Positions 38,785 to 51,664 are shown, counted from the first letter of the stretch. The stretch: 64,000 bases of DNA from Gammaproteobacteria bacterium (GCA_016218365.1 JACREF010000017.1:1-64000); one strand, 5' to 3'. Translations and numbers: made by a program. The notes: a model not told the origin generated them from the letters alone.

Positions 38785-41553
38785 TCACTTGAGCCGCTGA
38801 TACAGCTGCTGCGCCTGGTCGCGCTCTGCAAATGGCTGATTCGATTCAATTAACTTTTGAAGCAATCTTTTCGCTTCAGCAGGCTGCCCGGTCTTGTCCA
38901 GCGCCACGGCCAGGTGATAACGGATATCCGGGATCGCCGGGGCACGTTTGGCGGCCTGCTGCAGATGTTCCAGACCAGACTTTACATCACCACCCAGCAC
39001 CTGCAACCAGCCCAGGGTGTCTTCGATCGCGCCATTTTCCGGCGCAGCCTTCAAGGCCTTGCCAGCCGTATCCACTGCCCGTTTGTCATTCTTCAGATGG
39101 TACAACCAGGCCAGATTGTTCAACACCACCGGGTTGGCAGGATACGCCTTGTCGAGCACCTCAAACTGCCTGATCGCCTCATCATTGTAGCCATCGGCCA
39201 TATAGCCCTGCGCCAGCTCAAATCGGGCGTTGGCATCATCCGGGTGACCATCCACCCATTGCTGTAATGGCTGGTAAGCATCCTTGATCGCGAGCTGACG
39301 GCGCGCCGCGGCCAGCCGAAGTGCCAGATCAGAGCGCTGCTGCCTGTTCCACAACCCGTTATAAATTGTCAGCGCGTCATTATATTTCTTTTGCTGCATA
39401 TAAAGGTCTGCCTGCAGCAGATCAGCCGCGTCTGGCGTAGCAGCCTTGCGGTATTGCTCAACGGCCTGCCTTGCCCCGGCACTATTGCCCTTGTCGGTCT
39501 CGAGCTCGGCCAGCAGTTGGGCAGCCGGCCTGAAATCAGGCCGCAACTGCATAACCTTGTTCAGCTCACGGCGTGCCGCCACGATATCCTTGCCCAGCAA
39601 TTTCATCTGTGCCAACTCGAAATGGGCGATATAGGCATCAGGGTATGACTTGGTCACCTGCTCCAGCATCCTCACCGCTGCAGCAGATTGACCAAGCGCC
39701 CTCAGCAGCATCGCCTTACCTAACAGCGCGTCATAGCTTCCGGGTGCGGCAGCGAGGATCTCATCATACATCCCCATTGCCTTGTCTGTTTCACGACGTT
39801 GCAGATGATAACGGGCCAATGCCAGTCGTGGCTGGGCCGCTCCGGGGTTGGCATCCCTGGCCTTTAACAACCAGTCGAGCGTTGCCTTGTCATCACCCTT
39901 CTTCTGCGAGACCAGCGCCATACCCATCAGGGTCTGCACATTTTTGGCGTCCACCACCAAGGCACGCTCATACAGCTTTCTGGCATCAGCAATCTTGCCT
40001 TCGGTGAACCGCAGCTGCGCCAGACCATTCAGCGCCGGGATATAGCGACCGTCCAGCTTCAGGCTGGCGTCATAATATGTTTGTGCGTTCCTCACTTCAC
40101 GTTGCTGCAGATACAACGAAGCCAGCAAGGAATTATAAAACGGACTTTGCGGATTCTTCTGTTGCGACTTCTGGGCAAAGGCGATGGCCTCGCCATACTT
40201 CCCTTGTTTGACATAGGCACTGACCAGCATGACCACGACCTTTTCCTGCTGCTGGATACCTGACAACTGACCTTCCAGCAGAGCGATGGCCTGATCAAGA
40301 TTGCCCGATTCAATATAGGCGCTCGCCAATGCAGCATTCAGTGTTGGATCGGCCATCCCCAGTGACTGGGCACGCTTGATTGCAGAGATGCCCCCGGATA
40401 GATCACCCTTGCCCAGTGCACTGACCCCCAGCAGACCCTGCAACTTGGGATCATCACTTCCACTGCGCGCTGACAGCATATCGTAGGCCTCCTGAGACCT
40501 GTTCTGCTTCAAGCGCACCGAGGCCATCAACTTGATGGCCTCAATGTTGGTGGAATCGGAACCGAGATAACGCTGCAGATGCTGCGCAGCCTGCTCATAG
40601 TGAGCTGACCTGAATTGCACCGCACCGAGCAACAGGTACGCCGGCATGAAATCCGGTATGACCTTGACTACCTGCAGAAGTTTTTCCTCGGCCTGAGCAT
40701 TCATGTCATGCTTATAAAAAAGCACCGCCTGCAGATAATTCATCTGCGGGTAATTGGGATACAGTTTTTCAATCTGATCCAGCACCACGGAGGCCTGCTT
40801 TTCATTGTTCGCGCGCAACTGCCCTTCAACGTAGCCTATCCCGCCGCGCAAACGATCAGGGACACTGAGACCCGCCTTGATATCCCCCCAGACATGGCCA
40901 TAGATCTTGACCGCGCCGGCCTCATCTCCTGTGGCCTGAGCAATCTGCGCCTGCATCAGCAATCCCTTGCCGTTATTGGGTTCGGCTGCCAGGGCACGGG
41001 CGAGATATTCCTTGGCATGGAGTAGATCATTTCCCCGGCCCCTGACCTCAGCCAGACCCAGCAATGCCGGGACATGGCTTGGCTGCTGTGCCAGGGCACG
41101 TTCAAAATACGTCTCGGCTCCCTGAGCATCATTGCCAGCAAGCAACAACCTGCCCTGCATAGTGTTCAGTACAGGGTCATTTTGACTTGTGGCCAGCAGG
41201 GGCTTGATTAATGCGGTTGCATCATCATGTTTGCGCTGATACAGCAAGCTCTCGATCAGATCCACCTGCATCTGTTGATCTGCGCCGCCCAGCGTCACTG
41301 CCCGCCGCAATTCTTTTTCGGCCGAGGCATATTGACCCGACAGCATGTACACCCTGCCAAGCAAGGCCCGCGCCTGCTGGTTGGTGTCCTGGGCCTGCAG
41401 CAGTTTTTTCAAGCCAATGATCGCCCGCTGATAATCGCCTGAGCGGTAACTGACCTCGGCATCTTTATACAATTTGGCAGGATCATCTGAACACGCCGTC
41501 AGACCAATCAGCAACATGATTGTCAGAATCAGATATCTGTACCCGATGGACAT
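38785..41553 (-). CDS. prsT: PEP-CTERM system TPR-repeat lipoprotein PrsT
   Basis: Lipobox LIGLTACSDDP; about 900 aa of TPRs; between PEP-CTERM genes and xrtA. Confidence 0.9.
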   Translation of the reverse strand: MSIGYRYLILTIMLLIGLTACSDDPAKLYKDAEVSYRSGDYQRAIIGLKKLLQAQDTNQQARALLGRVYMLSGQYASAEKELRRAVTLGGADQQMQVDLIESLLYQRKHDDATALIKPLLATSQNDPVLNTMQGRLLLAGNDAQGAETYFERALAQQPSHVPALLGLAEVRGRGNDLLHAKEYLARALAAEPNNGKGLLMQAQIAQATGDEAGAVKIYGHVWGDIKAGLSVPDRLRGGIGYVEGQLRANNEKQASVVLDQIEKLYPNYPQMNYLQAVLFYKHDMNAQAEEKLLQVVKVIPDFMPAYLLLGAVQFRSAHYEQAAQHLQRYLGSDSTNIEAIKLMASVRLKQNRSQEAYDMLSARSGSDDPKLQGLLGVSALGKGDLSGGISAIKRAQSLGMADPTLNAALASAYIESGNLDQAIALLEGQLSGIQQQEKVVVMLVSAYVKQGKYGEAIAFAQKSQQKNPQSPFYNSLLASLYLQQREVRNAQTYYDASLKLDGRYIPALNGLAQLRFTEGKIADARKLYERALVVDAKNVQTLMGMALVSQKKGDDKATLDWLLKARDANPGAAQPRLALARYHLQRRETDKAMGMYDEILAAAPGSYDALLGKAMLLRALGQSAAAVRMLEQVTKSYPDAYIAHFELAQMKLLGKDIVAARRELNKVMQLRPDFRPAAQLLAELETDKGNSAGARQAVEQYRKAATPDAADLLQADLYMQQKKYNDALTIYNGLWNRQQRSDLALRLAAARRQLAIKDAYQPLQQWVDGHPDDANARFELAQGYMADGYNDEAIRQFEVLDKAYPANPVVLNNLAWLYHLKNDKRAVDTAGKALKAAPENGAIEDTLGWLQVLGGDVKSGLEHLQQAAKRAPAIPDIRYHLAVALDKTGQPAEAKRLLQKLIESNQPFAERDQAQQLYQRLK

Positions 41554-41581
41554 TCGCTCCCCCTTCAATAGATCAATTCAA

Positions 41582-43116
41582 CTATTTGTCCAGAATCCCT
41601 GCAAATGCAGCCGCAAACCGCGGCACGACAATGCGGGAAAAATCGCGCAGATCCGCCACTATCGCCTGCTGTCCCTCATCGCCTTGTTTGATAGCCGAGA
41701 CGATCACCAAAGAGGTGCCTGCCCGCCCCCTAAGCAGCGAGACAAGCTCATGCAGTTTTGCCTCTAATGCATCGGCGCTCCAGATTCCGTTCACACCATA
41801 CCATTTCCACACCAGACGCTGTCCGCCATGATCGTTCTGCAGCAAGGATTCCGGCACCATAAAGGAACCACGACCGATATCGATCTCCCTGGTACCGCCA
41901 TCCTGCTGGAGCCAGGACTTATGGTCCGCCACCCGGTTCAGATCACTGATGGCCTCATGACCCTGTTGCTGCCGCAGGAAATAGCCATAATACAGGTCAA
42001 TCTGCCGGCCGGTAGCTGATTCATAACGCATCTGAATGTGGAGATCCCCAGCCGCCACTGCCGGTTGCCAGTCAGGGGTCAGATCAGGACGCGCCCGCCA
42101 CTGCCCGAGCTGCATCGGATAGCTGAGCTGTGAGGACTGCAGATCTGCATGCGCCGGTACTGCCAACAGCCAGACCAGCCCCGGCCCGGCCAAAGCAGCC
42201 ACCAGCGCGATCCCACCCCGGCCAATGATCTGCAGGGCCCCATCCTGCTGCCGCAGATCCGCCGATGACGGGCCGGCTGGAACGCCCTGCTGCTCAAAGC
42301 AGTAATCAGGCAGGTACCGCGATGAGGCAAACAGAAAGGCCCCCATACTGACGGCAAACAGTATCCAGCCGAGCATGACGTGATCTGTTGTCACAAAATA
42401 ATGCTGCATATTGGTCAGGTAACCCGCCACTACCACCACATAGACCCTTATGATGTTCATGATTACGGACATCAGCACTGCGGCCAGCACATACATCATC
42501 CAGTAACGGATCCTCATGCCATTGATCTGACCATAGATCAAGGCTATAGCAATGGCGGCGACCAGGTACCTGATACCGCTGCATCCTGGCGAAATCTCGA
42601 ACACACCGGAGGCGATGGAGATAAAAAATCCTTCGCGTACCGCAATGATCCCGGAGAGATCGAGGAGGTGATCCACGCTTACCGTGGTGATTGTCTGCAG
42701 GGCAGGGCCGAGGATTTCCCACACCGGCAGCGCTGTGATCATCAGCACAAAGGGAAACCAGAAACGCAAGGCCGATCTGAGGCCAATGATGACGGCAAGA
42801 CCAAGAAAGATGATTGTCAGCAACGCCAGGTACTGCAGCAGCTGGACATGAACACTGCGAAACATTGCCCAGCTCACAGCTGCCAGCAGCAGCAAGGCCA
42901 CTGGCACCCATACCCCGGCTTGCAGCGTATGTTCCGCACTGCCCCAGATTCGATAGAAGAAATAGACTGCGGACAGCAATACCAGCACGCCATGTGAATA
43001 GGTGGGATTTGCGTGGTTCAACCACACCGCAATCAGGTCATGCATCGTCTGAAAATATATGGATACGATACCCAGCATCGTCGCCAGCACTACCCCACCG
43101 GCCGAATTCAGACGTT

Positions 43117-43123
<7 letters not shown>
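41582..43123 (-). CDS. xrtA: Exosortase A fused to EpsI-type C-terminal domain
   Basis: Cys motif SPGCSGIRYLVAA, Arg motif NIIRVYVVVVAGY, His motif TTDHVMLGW; multi-TM; periplasmic C-terminal domain. Confidence 0.93.
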
Positions 43124-44484
<1,361 letters not shown>

Positions 44485-44500
44485 TTATGACCTGCCCTTG

Positions 44501-46573
44501 CTAGATATCATTTACATCAGTATAAAGTGGCAGGCTGATCCGAAACAGCGTGCCAACTCCGACACGACTTGTTACTTCCACGTCGCCGCCCAGACTGCGA
44601 ACGTACTCCCGGCACTCATAGGCCCCGATCCCCATGCCGGCCAAACCTTTGGTGCTTTCAAACGGGATGAACAGCCTGTCGCGGATGAACTCATCACTCA
44701 TGCCGCATCCATTATCCTCGATCTCGATGACAGCGGTATCCGTGCTTGTGGATAATCGGGTCTCGACCTTGCCATCGCCCGGTGTCGCATCCTGCGCATT
44801 CTGGATCACATGGCCGATCACCGTGGCTAGACGCTCCCGGTCAGCCAGCACGCGCAATCCACGCTGCTCACCCTGCAACACCGGTACAGGGACCGTAACG
44901 GATCTTGCCCGTAGGATGCCCTGTAACAGCTCAGATAGATCTGCCTGCCGCCAGCCATTTGGATCGTCACCCGCCTTCCGCTCCTTCAGACGCAGTAACA
45001 AACTTTGCATCTTGTCAGCGGAATGGCGCACCGTACCAATCATGTCATCGATGAATTCTGCATTATTACGATGCTTCTCGGCATTCCTGACCACCAGGGA
45101 AAGCTGCGCCACCACATTTTTCAGATCATGCACCAGATATGTAGACAATTTATTGAACGCGGCGAACTGCCTGGACTGCATCAGCTCCAGCATCGCCAGA
45201 TGGTTTTCCAGATAGGCGGCGCCCTGGATCGCAACCGTTTTCAACAGATCCCTGGTCTCCCAGTCAATTTTGGAATCTTTTACTATTCGCGGCTGGAATA
45301 GCATCACAATCCCGACCATCTTATCACCACTCATCAATGGCACTGCCAACCAGGCGCGCTGGTCCTGCAGCAACCATGCGGGCACCTCCAGCCCAGCATA
45401 GCTATTCCGGTCACGCCGGTATTCATTGAGGTCGATTATCCATTCCCGCTGATGCAGGAATGTCACCAGAGAGTCTGCTCGGGCGATAGTCCTTGCTGCC
45501 ACTAGCTGCCTGGACTCGGCCAGCTCAAAGCCATCATCATGTGACCGGGTAAACAACACACCACCGGCGCTGTCGACGATACCAGACAACGCCTTGATCA
45601 CCCGCTCGCAGACACCAATATCCTTCTCATTGCTGGACAAGGTCTTGATCACCCCCAGCCACTCATCCCGATAATCATATTTGTAATTAAAGAAATGTTT
45701 GCTGATCATGACCTTCATATAGGAGCGGACATGACCTGATGATACGATAACCAGTAATAGCAGGATTGCGGCGGCAAAAAACGCGGTCTGGATCACCCCG
45801 CCCCAATGCCCGCCATAGACCTTTACATAATAGCCACCGAGCGCCATGACCAACAGGTACAGGCCCGCCCCTAATAAGGTTGCTGAATGGAGGACAATCT
45901 TGCGCGAAATAAAAACATCAACGGACCAGGAGGCATTACGGCCAGCGGCGATGGTGATCAATGGCATCATCATCGCCGCCACCAGGCCATCTGCCTGCCA
46001 TAACACATCACTGATGCGCCCCCATAACAGCGCATCCGCATATAGATAAAAGTCATAAGCAAACAGCCCGCCGACCCCGAGGCACAGATACTTGACTGCC
46101 CACTTCTTATCACCCCTGATGTTGCCATAGACGGTCTCGACCAGGATCAGCCCCCCCAGTGCGAGCAACACCAGCAGGACGATGCGAATGTCACGATCCA
46201 TGAACAAAGGCAGCGCATGTCCCGTCGCAGAAGGCCACAGCAGCAGCAAAGCAAATGCACTCGAAATAAATGCTGCGCCCCAGGGCAGGGCGAGCTTCAA
46301 TCGCGGCGATTCACGCGTGATGCTCAATATCCATAATAGAAACGCACACCAGGCCATGTTGCGCACAACCTCGGCGATCAGCAATATGCCCGCCACCTGG
46401 AACTGAAAAAGAAAATTCAGGACGCCGGTCAACGCCCACCCTGCAGTCACAATTGATGCAACGATGATATAGATACCCTGGCGCTGACCGCGCCAGCCAC
46501 GTATCAACAGCAGTGACAGGATGACAAAGGATGCCAATGCCAGCGCATAACTGACGACGCCGACACCGTTCAT
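44501..46573 (-). CDS. prsK: XrtA/PEP-CTERM system histidine kinase
   Basis: N-terminal TM region, GAF-like domain, H-box TYLVHDLKNVVAQLSLV, ATPase NAQDATPGDG, GMGIGAYECREYV. Confidence 0.95.
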   Translation of the reverse strand: MNGVGVVSYALALASFVILSLLLIRGWRGQRQGIYIIVASIVTAGWALTGVLNFLFQFQVAGILLIAEVVRNMAWCAFLLWILSITRESPRLKLALPWGAAFISSAFALLLLWPSATGHALPLFMDRDIRIVLLVLLALGGLILVETVYGNIRGDKKWAVKYLCLGVGGLFAYDFYLYADALLWGRISDVLWQADGLVAAMMMPLITIAAGRNASWSVDVFISRKIVLHSATLLGAGLYLLVMALGGYYVKVYGGHWGGVIQTAFFAAAILLLLVIVSSGHVRSYMKVMISKHFFNYKYDYRDEWLGVIKTLSSNEKDIGVCERVIKALSGIVDSAGGVLFTRSHDDGFELAESRQLVAARTIARADSLVTFLHQREWIIDLNEYRRDRNSYAGLEVPAWLLQDQRAWLAVPLMSGDKMVGIVMLFQPRIVKDSKIDWETRDLLKTVAIQGAAYLENHLAMLELMQSRQFAAFNKLSTYLVHDLKNVVAQLSLVVRNAEKHRNNAEFIDDMIGTVRHSADKMQSLLLRLKERKAGDDPNGWRQADLSELLQGILRARSVTVPVPVLQGEQRGLRVLADRERLATVIGHVIQNAQDATPGDGKVETRLSTSTDTAVIEIEDNGCGMSDEFIRDRLFIPFESTKGLAGMGIGAYECREYVRSLGGDVEVTSRVGVGTLFRISLPLYTDVNDI

Positions 46574-46665
46574 TAATGACTCGTTTTGGATCTAACAGGC
46601 TGCCGCAAAGCAGTCTCACTACGGCGCGACAGGGCGCTGCTGCTTTTCAAGCCAATGCCTCGCGC

Positions 46666-48075
46666 TCAACGCGCACCCTTACCCCACAGCACAACCTGCA
46701 AGGTCTGGATGGCTATCATTATATCGAGGGCAAAGCTGTAGTTTTTCATGTAATAGAGGTCGTATTGCAGTTTCTCCAGCGCATCTTTTTCGGTTGCACC
46801 ATATGGGTAACACACCTGGGCCCACCCCGTGATCCCTGGCTTTACACGATGGCGTTCATTATAGAACGGAATATTTTCAGACAGCTTGCTGACAAACTCC
46901 GGGCGCTCAGGGCGAGGGCCGACAAAGCTCATCTCGCCCTTCAAAACATTGAATAGTTGCGGCAACTCATCCAGCCGGGCCTTGCGAATCAGGGCACCAA
47001 TATGGGTAACTCGCGCATCATTGCGTCGCGCCCATACCGGGCCGCCTTCCTCTGCATTTAGAATCATGCTGCGAAATTTGTATAACTTGAACAAACGACC
47101 ACCCGCACCGACACGATACTGGAAATACAAGACCGGCCCTCTGAAACCTCCTTCAATCAGGATCGCAATGGCTGCCAATAACATTAATGGCCACGACAGC
47201 ATAATAATAAAGGTGCTAAAGGAAATATCAAATAACCGCTTGGTTAAAGACCGCGCACCATTGACGGCAATGCCTTCTGCAAATACCAACCAGCTAGGAT
47301 GTAAAAGCGGGATCATGATCTTACAGGCATGTCGCTCAAAGAACGTCAGCAAGTCAATGACATTGATGCCATTCATACGGCAATCGAGCAATTCATCGAG
47401 CGGAAAATCAATGCCGCAGTCATCGGCTGCCACCACGATCTCCTCGATTTGATACTTGTTGACAAGATCCAGTAAGGTGCCAAATTTTCGCAAGCACTTC
47501 CCCGCCGGCACCACCGCCTCACCCGAAGCCGCTGGAACATAACCAATAATATTAAATGAACGCCTATCTACTTTACGCCGCAAGTTCTCATCTATCTTTG
47601 CTGCTGCCGGTCCTGCCCCGACGACGAGCATGCGGCGCCCTATCAGGCCATATTTGATATTCACCCGCTCGAATATCAAGCGCAAAATCAGCACGCCGAT
47701 TAAAGCCACGATAAACTGGGTGAGGATTACCTCTGCCTTGATTGCAGTTAAATCTGATAAGTAGTAAACAACCAAGGCGAGAAATACAAATCCAAATATG
47801 AAGCTCAAGATTACACGCAGCATGGAATTAAGGAATAAGATGCGGCTCTGACGTTCATATAGACCCATCGCCGTCATTGCCAGCCCCATGATCATGACGA
47901 AGGCCAGCATGCCAGGCATGCTATTGGCAGAAAATATTGAGATGCCGTCTACAGGAGGGCCCCAGAGCCGGGCGACATAAAATGCCAACACAAATACCAA
48001 GGCTTCCAGCGTGCCTAATGCAAATAATGGCTTAGGAATGTAATGCCTGAATATCCTTATCATATACCCCTCCAT
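46666..48075 (-). CDS. XrtA-associated initiating sugar transferase (EpsB-like)
   Basis: TKRLFDISFSTFIIMLSWPLMLLAAIAILIEGG, KFRSMILNAEEGGPVWA, VKPGITGWAQV. Confidence 0.93.
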   Translation of the reverse strand: MEGYMIRIFRHYIPKPLFALGTLEALVFVLAFYVARLWGPPVDGISIFSANSMPGMLAFVMIMGLAMTAMGLYERQSRILFLNSMLRVILSFIFGFVFLALVVYYLSDLTAIKAEVILTQFIVALIGVLILRLIFERVNIKYGLIGRRMLVVGAGPAAAKIDENLRRKVDRRSFNIIGYVPAASGEAVVPAGKCLRKFGTLLDLVNKYQIEEIVVAADDCGIDFPLDELLDCRMNGINVIDLLTFFERHACKIMIPLLHPSWLVFAEGIAVNGARSLTKRLFDISFSTFIIMLSWPLMLLAAIAILIEGGFRGPVLYFQYRVGAGGRLFKLYKFRSMILNAEEGGPVWARRNDARVTHIGALIRKARLDELPQLFNVLKGEMSFVGPRPERPEFVSKLSENIPFYNERHRVKPGITGWAQVCYPYGATEKDALEKLQYDLYYMKNYSFALDIMIAIQTLQVVLWGKGAR

Positions 48076-48455
48076 AAGTACAATCCAGCCGCGCGAGGCT
48101 CCTGCGCAGGCACTAAAAAATACGGCTTGGCAATTGCCCTCCCCGAAACATCTCCATGCCTTTTATAGTCAAGCGTAGTACCTTTCTATATCTGCCCCCT
48201 ATTCATCTGGGTAGGTGGAAATCGTGAAAATCGATCGAAATCAGAATTACCAGAGGTTGGCTACTTTACCAAAACTGCTCATTCATTGACATAATTCAAA
48301 AGAATTATTTATAGAGATATCGATATAAAGTTAACCAACGTGCTATTTTGTTTTTGAAGCGAGACTATGCATTAAAATATGCGAGCAACCAATTGTATAT
48401 CTGAAATAATAATCCTACTGCATAGGCATGTGCGTTTACATCACGTCCAAACCAA

Positions 48456-48615
48456 TTAAGGAAACTCTGATTAATTCAAAAATTACCACGACCGTCATTC
48501 CCGCGAAAGCGGGAATCCAGGTATTACAGGCCTTTATGGATGCCCGCTGCAGCCTGGCCTCGACCCGATCGGGGGCGGGCATGACGACAATATGAATTAA
48601 TCAGAGCCTCCTTAA
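48456..48615. mobile_element. MITE-like element, copy 1 (160 bp)
   Basis: Terminal inverted repeats TTAAGGaaaCTCTGATTAATTC / GAATTAATCAGAGcctCCTTAA; internal ATTCCCGCGAAAGCGGGAAT palindrome; second copy at 59884. Confidence 0.75.
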
Positions 48616-48714
48616 AAGAACTGGCACCAATTATAAGACTGGTGCTGGGGCAAGCCTGTAATACCATATTATTATTCTCAGTATACAAGTCTCACGACGC
48701 CAATCACCTGCAAC

Positions 48715-50208
48715 TTATCGGCCTATGATTGACATGACTAGGCGCTTGGATTCCCGGCTCAATGTGAACATAAAGACTAACAGTATATAAAGAAGCGCCG
48801 TCACGGCTGATAAGGCTATAAGGTTGGCATATGTATCAGCCTGATCAGCAATCTTCAAAAGATACAGAGTGATGAAGAATACAATTGCCATCGTAAATCT
48901 CCTTGCCAGTACTCTGTAATATTCAGAAAGGCTGATCTCAAGCTGCGCACACACTACACGTGGCTGAATAAATATTTTTGTAATGACAACAGAAGCAAGA
49001 GTACCGACCGCAACACCGATCAACCCAAACTGAATGGCAAGCACAATACTGGATGCAAGCTTTATCATGGCCTCAGCCACCATGATGCCCGCATAGTATT
49101 TGTGTTTAGCCATCGCCACCAGCAGCGGGGCCGTCGTTCGCTGACTGCTTGCCAGACAGGCCGCCACAGCAAGGATGGCCAGTGGCAGGTATGCATCCAG
49201 ATAGGCCGGACCCATCCAAAGCGTGATGAATTTATCCCCGAATAATATCAGACCACCCGCCATCAACAAGGATGCATAGGTTGCCAGCTCCGTGACAACA
49301 AGAAACTTTTCTGCCAGACTTTTCATATCATTTTTTTGATGATACTCATTAAATGATGGCGCAACCACACTGAAGATGTTGAACATAAAGCTCTCAAAAT
49401 AGAAGATCAGTGTGCCTGCGACGGTGAAGTGTGAAATGGCTGACAATGCAATCACACCGGCGATGATATATGAATCGGCCGATTCTTTAATATTGATCGC
49501 CAGAGATGATATGAAGCCATATTTTCCGAAATGGAAATATTCCTTTGCCAAAGAGGGACGAAAGCTCTTCACACTTATACTCAAGCCAGGGTGTATTCTG
49601 TAGGCGATAACTGCACCAACAATCAAAAACGGCAATTCGACCAACGCAACACCCAACGCCAGTGCTGTCAAGCCATGACCTTCTGACACAATTATTACAA
49701 TAACAGCAGACCTGGCAATGACAGTTGATATACCCAATAAACTTGTTAGATCAAATCTGTTTTTTGCATTGATAAAAGACTGAAAGCAAAACAGAGGAAA
49801 GGTCAGGGCTGTCCTGACCCCCAAAATGAGAATCAGAACCTGAAATGTCTGTGCAAGTGATTTATTGGCTATGAAATGAGGGCCGATAAATATTGCCATC
49901 ATTGTAACCAAAAGCGACAGGGCTCCGATGGCCGAGAAAATTACCACCGAGGTAGATAACGATGAATTTACGGCTTGCGGGTCATCGATATGTAAAGATC
50001 TGGCAAAAAATCTATTAATCGCCTGCCCAATACCTATATCCAGTAAGGCATAGGAGCCAAGAATCGTACCAATGATCGCCCAAAGGCTATATTGCTCATC
50101 ACCAAGGGAGTGGATCAGGAACGGCATCATAAAGAAACCGATCCCAATCGTGACCAAGATGGATAAGGTGCGCATCACAGCGCCTTTGGCCAATAATTTT
50201 ACTCTCAT
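48715..50208 (-). CDS. Oligosaccharide flippase (Wzx-like/MATE)
   Basis: GIGFFMMPFLIHSLGDEQYSLWAIIGTILGSYALLDIGIGQAINRFFAR; ~12 TM. Confidence 0.88.
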   Translation of the reverse strand: MRVKLLAKGAVMRTLSILVTIGIGFFMMPFLIHSLGDEQYSLWAIIGTILGSYALLDIGIGQAINRFFARSLHIDDPQAVNSSLSTSVVIFSAIGALSLLVTMMAIFIGPHFIANKSLAQTFQVLILILGVRTALTFPLFCFQSFINAKNRFDLTSLLGISTVIARSAVIVIIVSEGHGLTALALGVALVELPFLIVGAVIAYRIHPGLSISVKSFRPSLAKEYFHFGKYGFISSLAINIKESADSYIIAGVIALSAISHFTVAGTLIFYFESFMFNIFSVVAPSFNEYHQKNDMKSLAEKFLVVTELATYASLLMAGGLILFGDKFITLWMGPAYLDAYLPLAILAVAACLASSQRTTAPLLVAMAKHKYYAGIMVAEAMIKLASSIVLAIQFGLIGVAVGTLASVVITKIFIQPRVVCAQLEISLSEYYRVLARRFTMAIVFFITLYLLKIADQADTYANLIALSAVTALLYILLVFMFTLSRESKRLVMSIIGR

Positions 50209-50333
50209 CAGGGGTGTGCTGCGCCTTTGGCTTTAGATAAATTGAGATATTCATTGATCGCATAGCTTTCAACTTATCAGGATTTTTCAGTCTCCTGAAA
50301 AATTAGCAATGAAATTAAGTTAATCATTGCCAT

Positions 50334-51584
50334 CTATGCAACTTCAGCCACCACATTATCTTTAGTAGCCACATTGTTTAGTGCAACAACAAATGAAATG
50401 TAAATCCAGAAAAATGGATAATACAAAACCGTTACAAAAAAACCACTTGTTAACATGCCAACCAAGGCAATATCAAAGCCATGCGACATCCAGTAAATAA
50501 AATTATTACTATTTAATATTGATATTTTCCTGGTTCTCATGTTGATAATTAATGAATAGATTATCATCAGAACGAAGCCAAACAAGCCCGCCAAGCCAAG
50601 CTCGGACGCGGCTTGAATGAAAACATTATGTGGCAGCTGCACCCTTCCACCTATTGCATAATATTTTTCGTAATAGAGCATCCAATTATTATAACCTATG
50701 CCAAAAACTGGATTATCTTTTAACATATCAATTCCAGCCTTCCAGTATGTCAATCTGGACACAGAAGATTTATCCTCCCCCATTTCGATGAATCGCTGTA
50801 TAAACTCAGCTGGCATAAAATATATGCTGACAATACTGATCAGTGATATCGCCAGAACAACCTTAATGGATAATTTTGATTTTAATATCGCATATATCCC
50901 CATAGCGGCCAGCCCAAGCACTGCCCCCCTTGAAGAACTAGCAACTATGGATCCAAGAGCTGTAATCAAAACTATAATTAATATTGCATATCTAAGATTG
51001 TTTATATTTTTTCTAATCGAGGCCATAAAACATATTAATAACGGTATAAATATACACATTTCAATCCCAAACTCACCGGAATTGTGAAACCAGCCAGGAG
51101 CCCCCGTAGCCCCCCAGGTTCTAAACGAAAAGCCATTGGTCGCCCAAGAAATAAAGCCATGCTGGGACATCTTAAAATTGAACAGAAAATAGAGAAGCAG
51201 AAAGATAAAAAATCGCTTCTCGTTATTTACTACTTTAATTATTAAGAAATATATCAAATACCATGAGAAAATAAGCTCAATATTATCGAGTGACATCGCA
51301 GTAGAATATGCGAACATACTCGACAGGAGTATCACGCCAATAAATATTGAAAATTGCAGATTTAACGGGTTTTTTGGCCGCGGATATTTATCGCTCAGGT
51401 ATACGCCCAGCATTAGCAGGATGAGAATAATCCGCGAATACGGCACCACATCAATTACGGGATATATTGATTGCGGCCTTACATACTCAAAGAATAGATA
51501 TAAGCAGATTAAAAGAAAGGGCCATGATTCATGTCTGAAATGGCCCCATATTTTATTCAACTTAATGCTATAGAAATCCTGCAC
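50334..51584 (-). CDS. O-antigen ligase/polymerase-like protein, possibly XrtA-associated type
   Basis: FFEYVRPQSIYPVIDVVPYSRI, FNFKMSQHGFISW, GIGYNNWMLYYEKY...LPHNVFIQAASELGLAGL; GTG start inside a G10 tract. Confidence 0.85.
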   Translation of the reverse strand: MQDFYSIKLNKIWGHFRHESWPFLLICLYLFFEYVRPQSIYPVIDVVPYSRIILILLMLGVYLSDKYPRPKNPLNLQFSIFIGVILLSSMFAYSTAMSLDNIELIFSWYLIYFLIIKVVNNEKRFFIFLLLYFLFNFKMSQHGFISWATNGFSFRTWGATGAPGWFHNSGEFGIEMCIFIPLLICFMASIRKNINNLRYAILIIVLITALGSIVASSSRGAVLGLAAMGIYAILKSKLSIKVVLAISLISIVSIYFMPAEFIQRFIEMGEDKSSVSRLTYWKAGIDMLKDNPVFGIGYNNWMLYYEKYYAIGGRVQLPHNVFIQAASELGLAGLFGFVLMIIYSLIINMRTRKISILNSNNFIYWMSHGFDIALVGMLTSGFFVTVLYYPFFWIYISFVVALNNVATKDNVVAEVA

Positions 51585-51664
51585 CCCCCCCCCTCTGTAC
51601 TCAGTTAATTCTCACCTATACATTCATGCTTTATTCCTAACTACTAAGTTGTTTAATCTGCAAA

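Noticed and set aside
48485-48520. CRISPR-like repeat (TTCCCGCGAAAGCGGGAA)
   Set aside because: No regularly spaced repeats; it is an internal palindrome of a two-copy MITE-like element.
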